Shown one piece after another: positions 49,892-57,552 of a stretch of DNA of 64,000 nt. This stretch comes from Candidatus Flexicrinis affinis (lineage in GTDB: Bacteria; Chloroflexota; Anaerolineae; Aggregatilineales; Phototrophicaceae): NCBI GenBank assembly GCA_016716525.1, contig JADJWE010000010.1:310001-374000 (forward strand), in the 5' to 3' direction. Numbering within the stretch: the stretch's first letter is position 1; each line of letters starts with the position of its first letter. The translations under genes and the position numbers were made by a program. The notes beneath the pieces were generated by a model. The model searched no databases, was not told the DNA's origin, and saw only the letters and a list, made by a program, of their open reading frames with translations.

Positions 49892-50617
49892 TCAGTCGAC
49901 CGCCTCCGCCACGATGGTTATGTCCTGCCGTATCGGGCTATGCAGGTTGCTGCCCCACAACTCGCAGTGCATTACACACGTGTGGTTTGGAAGTTCAGAT
50001 CGCCACTTATAGTTAAAGCCATATAAGACTGGGTGTTTGAAAGCAACATAACCTGTTGGACTAAACATCCGATAGCTGGCAGAACTGAGATCACGGTTGT
50101 CCTCATGCCGAATTGCCCTAAACTCGAGCTGAAAGCCCTGTCCGAGGGATTCTGTCACTTGATGCGGGGTGATTTCACCCAAAGAATCTTCCCACCATAC
50201 GGTAAGCATCGGAGCCTTGAGCATGACCTCGTCATACACCACTAGAACGAGGTGGAAAGTGTGATCAATGAAGTTTGCCTGTGATTTCCGGCGACTAACG
50301 GTGACAGTTGGATAGGTCTTTTCAGGATCGCGGAATTCGTCATGGAACTTCGACCGACTGGTACGACCGTCGAGAACGGAAATTCTAGCACTGAAGACAT
50401 TTCCAGCTTTGCGGATCTCTTTGCGAAGCTCCAAGAACGCGTAAATGATTACAGGTATCTCAGCAAGAGCAACGCTTGTTTGAAGTCTACTTACGGTCTC
50501 AGGTGAGGTGTTCGGTATCCACGTGATTATTAAACACAGCGCAGAAACTGCAATCGCAATCCATAACCATTTGAAATGTCGTGTGGCTGAGTTGTCAATG
50601 CGCTCCTGCACGGACAT
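49892..50617 (-). CDS. Hypothetical protein with two N-terminal membrane helices
   Basis: The 241-residue protein starts with a cytoplasmic tail and two membrane helices (FKWLWIAIAVSALCLIITWI and ALAEIPVIIYAFLELRKEI). A soluble beta-rich domain of about 180 residues follows (VTVSRRKSQANFIDHTFHLV, LTVWWEDSLGEITPHQVTE, GYVAFKHPVLYGFNYKWRSE). No family is recognised. GC is lower than the chromosome average. The IS982 insertion lies directly behind its stop codon. The layout resembles membrane effectors of defence islands, but this is only suggestive. Confidence 0.65.
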   Translation of the reverse strand: MSVQERIDNSATRHFKWLWIAIAVSALCLIITWIPNTSPETVSRLQTSVALAEIPVIIYAFLELRKEIRKAGNVFSARISVLDGRTSRSKFHDEFRDPEKTYPTVTVSRRKSQANFIDHTFHLVLVVYDEVMLKAPMLTVWWEDSLGEITPHQVTESLGQGFQLEFRAIRHEDNRDLSSASYRMFSPTGYVAFKHPVLYGFNYKWRSELPNHTCVMHCELWGSNLHSPIRQDITIVAEAVD

Positions 50618-50785
50618 AATTACCCTTCGCTTGCATGCTGTGCGCGATACTGTCTCACATATCCGAGTGAGTTTTCCATCTTACCCGCAGCATGAGACTA
50701 TATTACGACGTACACAGAATTATATCCCGAGAGGGATGAAATTGCCTCTCACCGCCACTTGCTAGAACTTCCGGCCCTAGCGCCC

Positions 50786-51040
50786 TTACCCCCGCTTCGC
50801 CGTATACCGCATGTTCATGTAGGCGTCGCCGCGGCGCAGTTCGTCGAGCATCTGCGCGAGGCGCTTCTCGCGGGTCGCCGGCCGCTTGGCCCGCCCGATC
50901 CACGCCAGATAGTCGTTCTGCTGATAGGCCGGACGCGCGCGATACGCGTCCATCAGGCCGAACCGTTCCAGCTCCGCACGGATGTCGTCGGGCATCGGCT
51001 GAAGGTCGCGCTGCAGTCGTGAGAAGTCGGGTTCAGTCAC
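50786..51040 (-). CDS. YdeI/OmpD-associated-like small protein
   Basis: The 84-residue protein reads DIRAELERFGLMDAYRARPA and YQQNDYLAWIGRAKRPATRE, then KRLAQMLDELRRGDAYMNMR. This matches the C-terminal helical domain of YdeI-family proteins (bacteriocin-protection/OmpD-associated), where a YxxxWI-x-A-K-x-x-x-T-R-x-x-R pattern is conserved. The start is GTG at 51040. A truncated copy of its tail lies at 47945-48040. Cellular role is not established. Confidence 0.75.
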   Translation of the reverse strand: MTEPDFSRLQRDLQPMPDDIRAELERFGLMDAYRARPAYQQNDYLAWIGRAKRPATREKRLAQMLDELRRGDAYMNMRYTAKRG

Positions 51041-51056
51041 CGGTTAGCCCTATCCG

Positions 51057-52112
51057 CTAATCGTCATCGTCGCTACCGCCGCCATCGTCGTCATCGTCGT
51101 CGCCCGGCGGCGCGGTCGGTGGCGGATTGCCTCCCCCCGGCGCACTGGTCGCACCCGGCGCGGGCGTGCTGCCAGACGATGAGGTCGACGGCAGGCGCGG
51201 CAGGAACAGCTCGGTGTTGACCGTCAAGACGTTCGGGTTGGTCAGGCAGTTGACGTCGACCAGACGCTGCACGGTCGTGCCGGTCCCCACGGCGAGGCCA
51301 GAGAGCGTGTCCCCGCGGCGCACCCGGTACGTGATCCAACCAGTCGGGCGCTCGGCGACGCACGCGCCGGTTGCCGTCGTCGCCGTCGGAGAGGCGTTCG
51401 GGTCCGGGGTCGGAGTGCGGGTGGGCGTCCGCGTGCTGGTCGGTGTGCGGGTGGCCGACGGCGTGCGCGTGATCGTCGCCGTGGGGCTGCCGGTCGGGCT
51501 CGGGGTTGCCGTGGCCGACGGTGTCGGAGACTCGGTCTCGGTCGCGCTGGCCGTGGCGGTGGCGGTCGCCGTGTGAGTCGATGTCGGCTCGTCCGACGGG
51601 GTCGGAGAAGCGGTATCGGTCGGCGCCGCTGTATGGGTCGCCGTGGCCGTTTCGGTGGATGTCGGCGTCGGCGAAGTCGTCGCCGTGGCCGTATTCGTCT
51701 CGCTCGGCTCTGGCGTGGGCGTCGGTGTCTCGGTAGGCGGAGGCAGCGTAGCGACCACGGCCATCGGCTCCTGCGGCGGGCGCAGCAGCAGCACGCCGAT
51801 AAACCCGACGATCAGGACGACCGCCGCGGCAGCCAACACACGGCGAACCGGCGGCAGGATACGTAGGGGCGGGGCCGGCGGTGCGGCGAGCGCGGCGAGC
51901 ACATTGGCCCGCACGCGGTTGCGTGCGTCGCGCACCTCGTCCGGGGCAACCCCGAGCAGGCCGCGGGCCGCGTTGGCCGTCATCAGCATCGGGCGAAGCT
52001 CGGCGGACAGGTCCGGGTACTGGCTGAGTACGGCGTCGACCGGCTGTCCAAAGGCGAGCTGATCGATGCACTCGTTGAACGCGTCGAGTAGGGTGCGGTC
52101 GGGTGTCGCCAT
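51057..52112 (-). CDS. Single-pass LysM protein with Thr/Pro linker and Asp-rich tail (sigma-factor partner)
   Basis: The 351-residue protein has a cytoplasmic N-terminal region (LLDAFNECIDQLAFGQPVDA, LSQYPDLSAELRPML) resembling anti-sigma-like domains paired with ECF sigma factors. One membrane helix (VLAAAAVVLIVGFIGVLLL) is followed by a ~150-residue Thr/Pro/Ser/Ala linker. A LysM domain comes next (YRVRRGDTLSGLAVGTGTTV, LVDVNCLTNPNVLTVNTELF), then an Asp/Gly-rich tail. ATG 52112 is almost adjacent to the sigma-factor stop. It may tie sigma activity to the cell envelope. Confidence 0.83.
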   Translation of the reverse strand: MATPDRTLLDAFNECIDQLAFGQPVDAVLSQYPDLSAELRPMLMTANAARGLLGVAPDEVRDARNRVRANVLAALAAPPAPPLRILPPVRRVLAAAAVVLIVGFIGVLLLRPPQEPMAVVATLPPPTETPTPTPEPSETNTATATTSPTPTSTETATATHTAAPTDTASPTPSDEPTSTHTATATATASATETESPTPSATATPSPTGSPTATITRTPSATRTPTSTRTPTRTPTPDPNASPTATTATGACVAERPTGWITYRVRRGDTLSGLAVGTGTTVQRLVDVNCLTNPNVLTVNTELFLPRLPSTSSSGSTPAPGATSAPGGGNPPPTAPPGDDDDDDGGGSDDDD

Positions 52113-52113
52113 G

Positions 52114-52692
52114 TTATGCCGCCTCCCCATTGCCATCGCCGGATAAGATTTGGCGCAGGGTCTCGGTGGCGCGCCACTGCAGCGATTTGATCGCGCTGAC
52201 GCTCTTGCCCATGATCTCCGCCGTTTCACTCAAACTCAACTGCTGCCCGAAACGCAGGATCAATACCTCCTGCTGATCGGGTGCCAGCATCCGAACCGCG
52301 TTCTGCGCCCGCTGCTGGTTGACCGCCTGCAGAAACCGGAATTCCGGCTGTTCGTCGGTCGCCTCGCGGATCCAGTCATCCAGTTCGGTGTGGGTCACGC
52401 GTGCTTTCTCTCCGTAGACGTCGGCGACTTCGCTGCGGGCGACGCGGAACAGCCATCCGCGCAGGCTGCTGCGGGGCGCGTTCGCCCCACGCAGCGCGTT
52501 GATCAGCTTCACGAACACGTCGCTGGCGAGGTCTTCGGCGGTCATCGCGTCGTCGACGCGCAGCCGGATGTACTGGTAGATCGGCGTGAAGTACGCCTCA
52601 TAGATCTGCATGATCGCCGCCTGATCGCCGCGCCGTGCTTGCGCAAGCAATCGATCTTCGGTCGCTAAGTCGGGGAGGATGAGGACGGTCAC
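52114..52692 (-). CDS. ECF-type RNA polymerase sigma factor
   Basis: The 192-residue sigma-70 family protein has region 2 (QARRGDQAAIMQIYEAYFTP, IYQYIRLRVDDAMTAEDLAS, DVFVKLINALRG, LRGWLFRVARSEVADVY). Region 4 follows (RMLAPDQQEVLILRFGQQLS, LSETAEIMGKSVSAIKSLQW, RATETLRQIL). GTG 52692 with AAGGTG upstream is chosen; longer frames include a proline-rich stretch without support. It is directly followed by the single-pass LysM protein, a usual sigma/anti-sigma arrangement. The flanking LysM/Asp-rich genes may be its regulon. Confidence 0.92.
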   Translation of the reverse strand: MTVLILPDLATEDRLLAQARRGDQAAIMQIYEAYFTPIYQYIRLRVDDAMTAEDLASDVFVKLINALRGANAPRSSLRGWLFRVARSEVADVYGEKARVTHTELDDWIREATDEQPEFRFLQAVNQQRAQNAVRMLAPDQQEVLILRFGQQLSLSETAEIMGKSVSAIKSLQWRATETLRQILSGDGNGEAA

Positions 52693-52781
52693 CGGGGCAC
52701 CTTGTTGCGGTCGGCCGTAGGGCGGAGGTTCGCCGGGGCGCGGCGTGTTTCGCGTGCCGCGCCCCACACAGAGTCTACCGC

Positions 52782-54227
52782 TTAATCGTCGTCGTCGTCA
52801 CCGCCGTCGTCGTCATCGTCTCCACCACCATCGTCATCGTCGTCGTCGCCGCCGCCGGTGCTGCCACCGCCACCGGCGGAACCGCCGCCGTCATCGTCGT
52901 CATCGTCATCGCCACCACCACCTCCGCTGCCGGAGTTCGACGGCGCCGCGACGGCGCTCGGGACAAATAGGCTCTGGCCGACGCGGATGAGATTCGCGCT
53001 CGACAAGCAGTTGGCGCTCACAAGCTCCTGCACGGACGTGCCAGCGGCACCGGCGATGCGGCTCAACGTGTCGCCGCTGCGTACGCGGTAGGTTGTCCAG
53101 CCCGCAGGGATACGGCACCCGTCGTCATCGTCGTCGTCGCGGTCGTCGTCATCATCGTCGCCGTCATCATCGCGGTCATCGTCGCCGCTATCGTCGTCGT
53201 TGTCGTCGCGATCATCATCGTCGTCGCCGTTATCGTCGTCGTTGTCGTCGCGATCGTCATCATCGCCGTCGTCGTCATCGTCGTCGTCAAAGTCGTCGAG
53301 GACGTCGTCTACGTCGTCAATGTCATCGAGGCCGCGCACCCGGGTTGGACGAATTTCGTTGGTGGTCACGTCCGGACGGAACGTTACGCGTGCGGCTTCG
53401 CCGACCTGTACGTCATCGTCGACGCGGACGGACGTATCGAGCGGGACTTCCACGCCGGCAACCGTGATGCTGTCGTCGTCGCGCGCCGTCACCGTCCCGG
53501 CAAGGACGACGCGGCTGAAGTCGTCCGACTGGCCGGCTGTCAGGGCCGGGGCGCGCACGTCGACGCTGGAGGCCTGCGCGATGCCTGTCGGGGGCTGACG
53601 GAACTCGACTTTGACGAGTGCGCTCGTTTCAAGCGCGTAAGGGTTGTCGTTGACGACTGCGCGCGCGATGTCGAACGGAACGGTGCCAACTTCCATGCGC
53701 GGGACGTCGAGCGTGTCGACTCTGCCGATCATGACGCCGATTTGGCTGTCGGCCAGATCGATGTCGGTGATCGCGAAGGCGCCGCTGGTCACGCTGAAGT
53801 CGATCTGGACTTGCGCGCCGGTCTTGAACACGTCGTCGTCGTCAATGTCTAGGCCGGCGGCGCTGAAGCTCAGGCCGTTGATAACGAAGGTCGTCTCCGA
53901 GGCGAGTTCTACCACGCCTGTCAACTGGCCGGCGCCGGGCGTACCGCCGGAAGGGCTTGCCAAGCGCGTGGCCGACAGAATACCGCGCGAGATCGTGAAC
54001 TCGATCTCGACCGGGATGCCGGTCCGCAGCGTGAACGAGCCATCGGTCAAGGCGTTCGAAACGTCGAAGACCACGCCGGACGCGACCACGACGTTGGCGT
54101 TAAACGCGTCGACAACGCCGGTATAAGTGCCGGTCGCGGCACTGTCTTGCGCGCCCACGGCACCCGTCAGCACAACGAGTGCTGCGAGCACGATGGCGAC
54201 GAGCCGGACGAAAGAGGTATGTTTCAT
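52782..54227 (-). CDS. Exported DUF5666-LysM protein with Asp-rich regions (paralog 1)
   Basis: The 481-residue protein has a signal peptide (VRLVAIVLAALVVLTGAVGA, then QDSAA). About four DUF5666-like beta repeats follow (YTGVVDAFNANVVVASGVVF, LTGVVELASETTFVINGL, IGRVDTLDV, LAGTVTARDDDSITVAGVEV). A ~70-residue Asp/Arg/Asn-rich spacer leads to LysM (YRVRSGDTLSRIAGAAGTSV, LVSANCLSSANLIRVGQSLF) and a Gly/Ser/Asp tail. CAGGAG precedes the ATG. It probably binds peptidoglycan and, through Asp, cations. It is paralogous to the next gene and adjacent to the sigma factor. Confidence 0.85.
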   Translation of the reverse strand: MKHTSFVRLVAIVLAALVVLTGAVGAQDSAATGTYTGVVDAFNANVVVASGVVFDVSNALTDGSFTLRTGIPVEIEFTISRGILSATRLASPSGGTPGAGQLTGVVELASETTFVINGLSFSAAGLDIDDDDVFKTGAQVQIDFSVTSGAFAITDIDLADSQIGVMIGRVDTLDVPRMEVGTVPFDIARAVVNDNPYALETSALVKVEFRQPPTGIAQASSVDVRAPALTAGQSDDFSRVVLAGTVTARDDDSITVAGVEVPLDTSVRVDDDVQVGEAARVTFRPDVTTNEIRPTRVRGLDDIDDVDDVLDDFDDDDDDDGDDDDRDDNDDDNGDDDDDRDDNDDDSGDDDRDDDGDDDDDDRDDDDDDGCRIPAGWTTYRVRSGDTLSRIAGAAGTSVQELVSANCLSSANLIRVGQSLFVPSAVAAPSNSGSGGGGGDDDDDDDGGGSAGGGGSTGGGDDDDDDGGGDDDDDGGDDDDD

Positions 54228-54368
54228 TCTGAATTACTCCTGATAACGCTGGACTGTGTGAGATTGATTATGCGCAGAGTTCACTGATAATTCCGTGAGT
54301 GTCCCAACCGTTCGTCGCCATGATGCGGGACAAACGGTTGGGATTGGCGTCTGGGGTGCGCTTACCGA

Positions 54369-55847
54369 CTAATCGTCGTCGTCATCGCCACTGTCATCGT
54401 CGTCGTCATCATCGTCGTCATCGTCGTCGTCATCCGACGAACCGCTGCTGTCGTCGTCGTCATCGTCATCACGACCGCGGTCGTCGTCATCATCGTCGTC
54501 GTCGCGACCGCGGTCGTCATCATCGTCGTCGTCGTCGTCGCTCGACCCGCTGCCGGAGTTCGAGGGCGGCGCGATCTCAACCGGGACGTACAGGCGCTCG
54601 CCCACACGGATCAGGCTGGCGTTGGCGAGGCAGTTGGCAGCGACCAGCGCATCCACCGTCGTGCCAGCGGCGCCAGCGATACGGCTGAGCGTGTCGCCAC
54701 GGCGGACGCGGTAGGTCTCCCAGCCTGACGGGCGCGGGCAGTTGGCACGGCCATCGTCGTCATCGTCGTCGTCACGGTCGTCGTCGTCATCATCGCGGTC
54801 GTCGTCATCGTCACGGTCATCGTCATCGTCCTCGATGTCGATCTCAAGCGCGAGCAGCGTCCCGTCGTTCAGGGTTGCATACTCGACCTCGACCCACACA
54901 CCGACTGCGAGCGTTTCGTCGTCATCGTCGATCTCGGCGCGCGAGATATCGAAGGTCAGACCGGCGACCACCATCGTTGTGCCGCTGAGCGATTGAACGA
55001 CACCGGTAACCTCACCGTCGTCATCAAACGCGTCGTCATCATCGTCGTCGCCGAAGTCGTCGTCATCGTCATCGTTTACGTCGTCATCGTCGTCGATTTC
55101 GATTTCGACCGCACGCAGCGAGCCATCGGCTTCGATAACGTACTCGACCTCGACAAACACACCAACCGCCAGCACGTCGTCGTCGTCATCATCGATGTCG
55201 GCGCCAACAATGTTGAAGGTCAGCCCGGCAACGGTCATTGACGCGGCATCAAGTGCCTGCACGACACCGGCAATCCGGCCGTCCGAATCGTCGCGGTCGT
55301 CGTCATCATCGTCATCGTCGTCGTCCGCGTCATCGAACGGATCGTTGAGATCGTCCGGGTCGCCTTCGCGAATGCGGAAGCCGAACAGCACGCCGTCATA
55401 AACGAAATCGATCTCGACCAGCACGCCGCTGACCAACACGATACCGTCGATGCGTGCTTGGCTGATGTCAAACGTCAGGCCGCCAACGAGGGCGGTGGTT
55501 GCATCGAACGACTCGAGATTGCCGGTAATCTCGCCAACAGTCGCGATGCCGTCGTCATCGTCCTCGACATCCTGTACCTTGTAGGCCGTAAGCGTACCGC
55601 CGTTGGCCGTGAACTTGACCTCCACGAGTTCGCCGACCTGCGGCGACACGTTGGCGTCGATCACCGCGGTCGAGGCCTGGAAACCGAGACCGCTTACCCA
55701 CAGCATCGAACCATCGAAACTCTCGATAGCCCCCACGTACTTGCCAACTGCCGGCGCGCTCTGCGCACTGGCGGCGCCGAATACGCCAACCAGCGTGCTG
55801 AGAACCAGCACCGCCACGAGGATCAACCGCTTTGCCATACGTTTCAC
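54369..55847 (-). CDS. Exported DUF5666-LysM protein with Asp-rich regions (paralog 2)
   Basis: The 492-residue protein has a signal peptide (LILVAVLVLSTLVGVFGAAS). About four DUF5666-like repeats follow (YVGAIESFDGSMLWVSGLGF, ITGNLESFDATTALVGGLTF, IAGVVQALDAASMTVAGLTF, VTGVVQSLSGTTMVVAGLTF), separated by runs of Asp. A LysM domain (YRVRRGDTLSRIAGAAGTTV, LVAANCLANASLIRVGERLY) precedes a C-terminal Asp/Arg/Gly tail. Order and LysM sequence match the neighbour, so it is a tandem duplication that diverged. AAGGAG lies before the ATG. Confidence 0.86.
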   Translation of the reverse strand: MKRMAKRLILVAVLVLSTLVGVFGAASAQSAPAVGKYVGAIESFDGSMLWVSGLGFQASTAVIDANVSPQVGELVEVKFTANGGTLTAYKVQDVEDDDDGIATVGEITGNLESFDATTALVGGLTFDISQARIDGIVLVSGVLVEIDFVYDGVLFGFRIREGDPDDLNDPFDDADDDDDDDDDDRDDSDGRIAGVVQALDAASMTVAGLTFNIVGADIDDDDDDVLAVGVFVEVEYVIEADGSLRAVEIEIDDDDDVNDDDDDDFGDDDDDDAFDDDGEVTGVVQSLSGTTMVVAGLTFDISRAEIDDDDETLAVGVWVEVEYATLNDGTLLALEIDIEDDDDDRDDDDDRDDDDDDRDDDDDDDGRANCPRPSGWETYRVRRGDTLSRIAGAAGTTVDALVAANCLANASLIRVGERLYVPVEIAPPSNSGSGSSDDDDDDDDDRGRDDDDDDDDRGRDDDDDDDSSGSSDDDDDDDDDDDDDDSGDDDDD

Positions 55848-56080
55848 TCCTTGATCGAAAACCTGTTTGTGTCGGGGGATGAACTGCTTGCCCGTACACC
55901 CATACCGACCGCTAATTCGGCAAAAGGTTGCGGCGAGTTTTATGAGTGTTCGATGAGTGCCCCTCGATCTTGCTCAATTAGAACGTTCGTGCTATTGTTC
56001 TGCAGGTCGGCTATTGGCAGTTGTTTCGCCTGACGGTAGACTCGGCCGCCGACGGATGGATACCAGAACGCGAGGCGCCG

Positions 56081-56962
56081 GTGAGCGAAGTAACACGGGT
56101 GGGTGTGTTGGCGCATCCGCTGCGACCGCAAACCTTCCCGGTGGCAGAGCTGATCGCGGCGTCGCTGCGCGCGCGCGGCGTTGGCACGGTCGTGTTCACG
56201 GAATGGCAAGACATCGAAGTTGCCTCGCTTATCGATACATTCGGCCTCGTCATCGCGATCGGCGGGGACGGCGCCATGCTGCGCGCGGCGCGCGTGTGCG
56301 CCCCGTTCGGCGTGCCGGTGCTGGGGATCAACATGGGCCAGCTCGGCTTCCTGACCGAGGTGCGCGAACCCGATCAATGGCCGGAGTACATCGACCGCGT
56401 GCTAGCGCGCGACTATTGGATCGAGCAGCGCATGATGCTGGCCGCGGTCGTGCTTCGTAACGGCGCGGTCATCGCCGTGGCCGAGGCGCTCAACGACGTG
56501 GTCGTGTCCGGCGACGTCGTCGGCCGCATGATCCAGCTCGAGACGCATATCGACGGCCACTGGACGACGACCTACAATGCCGACGGGTTGGTGATCGCCA
56601 CCGCGACCGGCTCGACGGCTTATGCGCTGGCGTGCGGCGGGCCGATCCTGCCGCCGGAGCTCAAGAACATACTGGTCGTGCCGGCCGCCCCGCACATGAG
56701 CATGGATCGGCCGATTGTGCTCAGCGAGGGCGCGAAGGTCGAGGTCCGGCCATCGTCCAGCAACCGCAGCGGAATCGCCGTCACGGCCGACGGCGTGTAC
56801 GTCGCCGATTTACAGCCCGGCGATCGCGTTACGGTGCAGGCCAGTCAACACGTCAGCCAGTTCGTGCGCACGCGCGCGCGCAATTACTTCTATCGTTCGC
56901 TGCTGGATCGGTTCGAGCCGCGCGTGCGGCACAGGCAAGCCGACGATGAGGCCGATTCATGA
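56081..56962 (+). CDS. nadK: NAD kinase
   Basis: ATP (or polyphosphate)-dependent phosphorylation of NAD to NADP. The product of about 293 residues has the GGDG motif (VIAIGGDGAMLRAARV), INMGQLGFLTEV, LNDVVVSGDV, YNADGLVIATATGSTAYALA followed by CGGPI, and VPAAPHMSMDRPIVLS. GTG 56081 (SEVTRVGVLAHPL) is preferred because the NAD kinase fold starts there and GAGG lies upstream; a TTG/GTG-type start near 56021 would add about 20 residues. It is followed closely by the zinc-finger membrane protein and recN. Confidence 0.93.
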   Translation: MSEVTRVGVLAHPLRPQTFPVAELIAASLRARGVGTVVFTEWQDIEVASLIDTFGLVIAIGGDGAMLRAARVCAPFGVPVLGINMGQLGFLTEVREPDQWPEYIDRVLARDYWIEQRMMLAAVVLRNGAVIAVAEALNDVVVSGDVVGRMIQLETHIDGHWTTTYNADGLVIATATGSTAYALACGGPILPPELKNILVVPAAPHMSMDRPIVLSEGAKVEVRPSSSNRSGIAVTADGVYVADLQPGDRVTVQASQHVSQFVRTRARNYFYRSLLDRFEPRVRHRQADDEADS

Positions 56963-57017
56963 CGGTTTTCATGTATATGTCAGGAACCTGTGGCACACTC
57001 GGTTGTCGGAGGATTGG

Positions 57018-57539
57018 ATGACCGATCAGACTTTCGAAGACACCCAGCACGACCACGATGAAGTAACATATTGCGAAGTGCATCCCGATCGCGAGACGGG
57101 GCTGCGCTGCAACCGGTGCGGGCGCTATATGTGCGCGCAGTGCGCCGTTCAGACGCCCGTCGGCTACCGCTGCCGCGAGTGCGTGCGCGAAGTAGAGGAC
57201 AAGTTCTTCTCCGGCACGCAGTCCGACTACGTGATCGCGTTTGCGGTGGCCGCCGCTGCGGCTGCGGTCGGGGGATTCCTGCTCATCCAACTGCGGATTA
57301 CAGGCATCCTGCTGCTGATGATTTTCGCGGCGCTTCCGGCCGGCGGCGCGCTGGCGCAGCTCATCTTCCGCGTGGTGGGCAAGCGGCGCGGGCGCTACAC
57401 GGCACAGATCGCCGCCGCCGGCGTATTGATCGGCGCGGCGGGCGCGGCCTTCCTGACCGGCGGGTTTCGCAGCATCGGGCTGTGGATCTTCGCCAGCATC
57501 GTGGCCGCATTGGTTTACGGGCGGTTCCGCCTGAACTAA
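57018..57539 (+). CDS. B-box-type zinc-finger membrane protein
   Basis: The 173-residue protein has an N-terminal Cys/His cluster (YCEVHPDRETGLRCNRCGRY, MCAQCAVQTPVGYRCRECVR) resembling a B-box zinc finger that binds two Zn. Four membrane helices follow (VIAFAVAAAAAAVGGFLLI, ITGILLLMIFAALPAGGALA, IAAAGVLIGAAGAAFLTGGF, IGLWIFASIVAALVYG). Proteins of this layout are common and uncharacterised. CGGAGGATT precedes ATG 57018. It lies between nadK and recN in the same direction. Confidence 0.85.
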   Translation: MTDQTFEDTQHDHDEVTYCEVHPDRETGLRCNRCGRYMCAQCAVQTPVGYRCRECVREVEDKFFSGTQSDYVIAFAVAAAAAAVGGFLLIQLRITGILLLMIFAALPAGGALAQLIFRVVGKRRGRYTAQIAAAGVLIGAAGAAFLTGGFRSIGLWIFASIVAALVYGRFRLN

Positions 57540-57552
57540 GGGATAAGACGTC

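Noticed and set aside
52782..55570. gtcgtcatc-rich tracts considered as non-coding microsatellites
   Set aside because: They lie in frame within long exported proteins and encode Asp on the minus strand; the flanking DUF5666 and LysM domains are intact.
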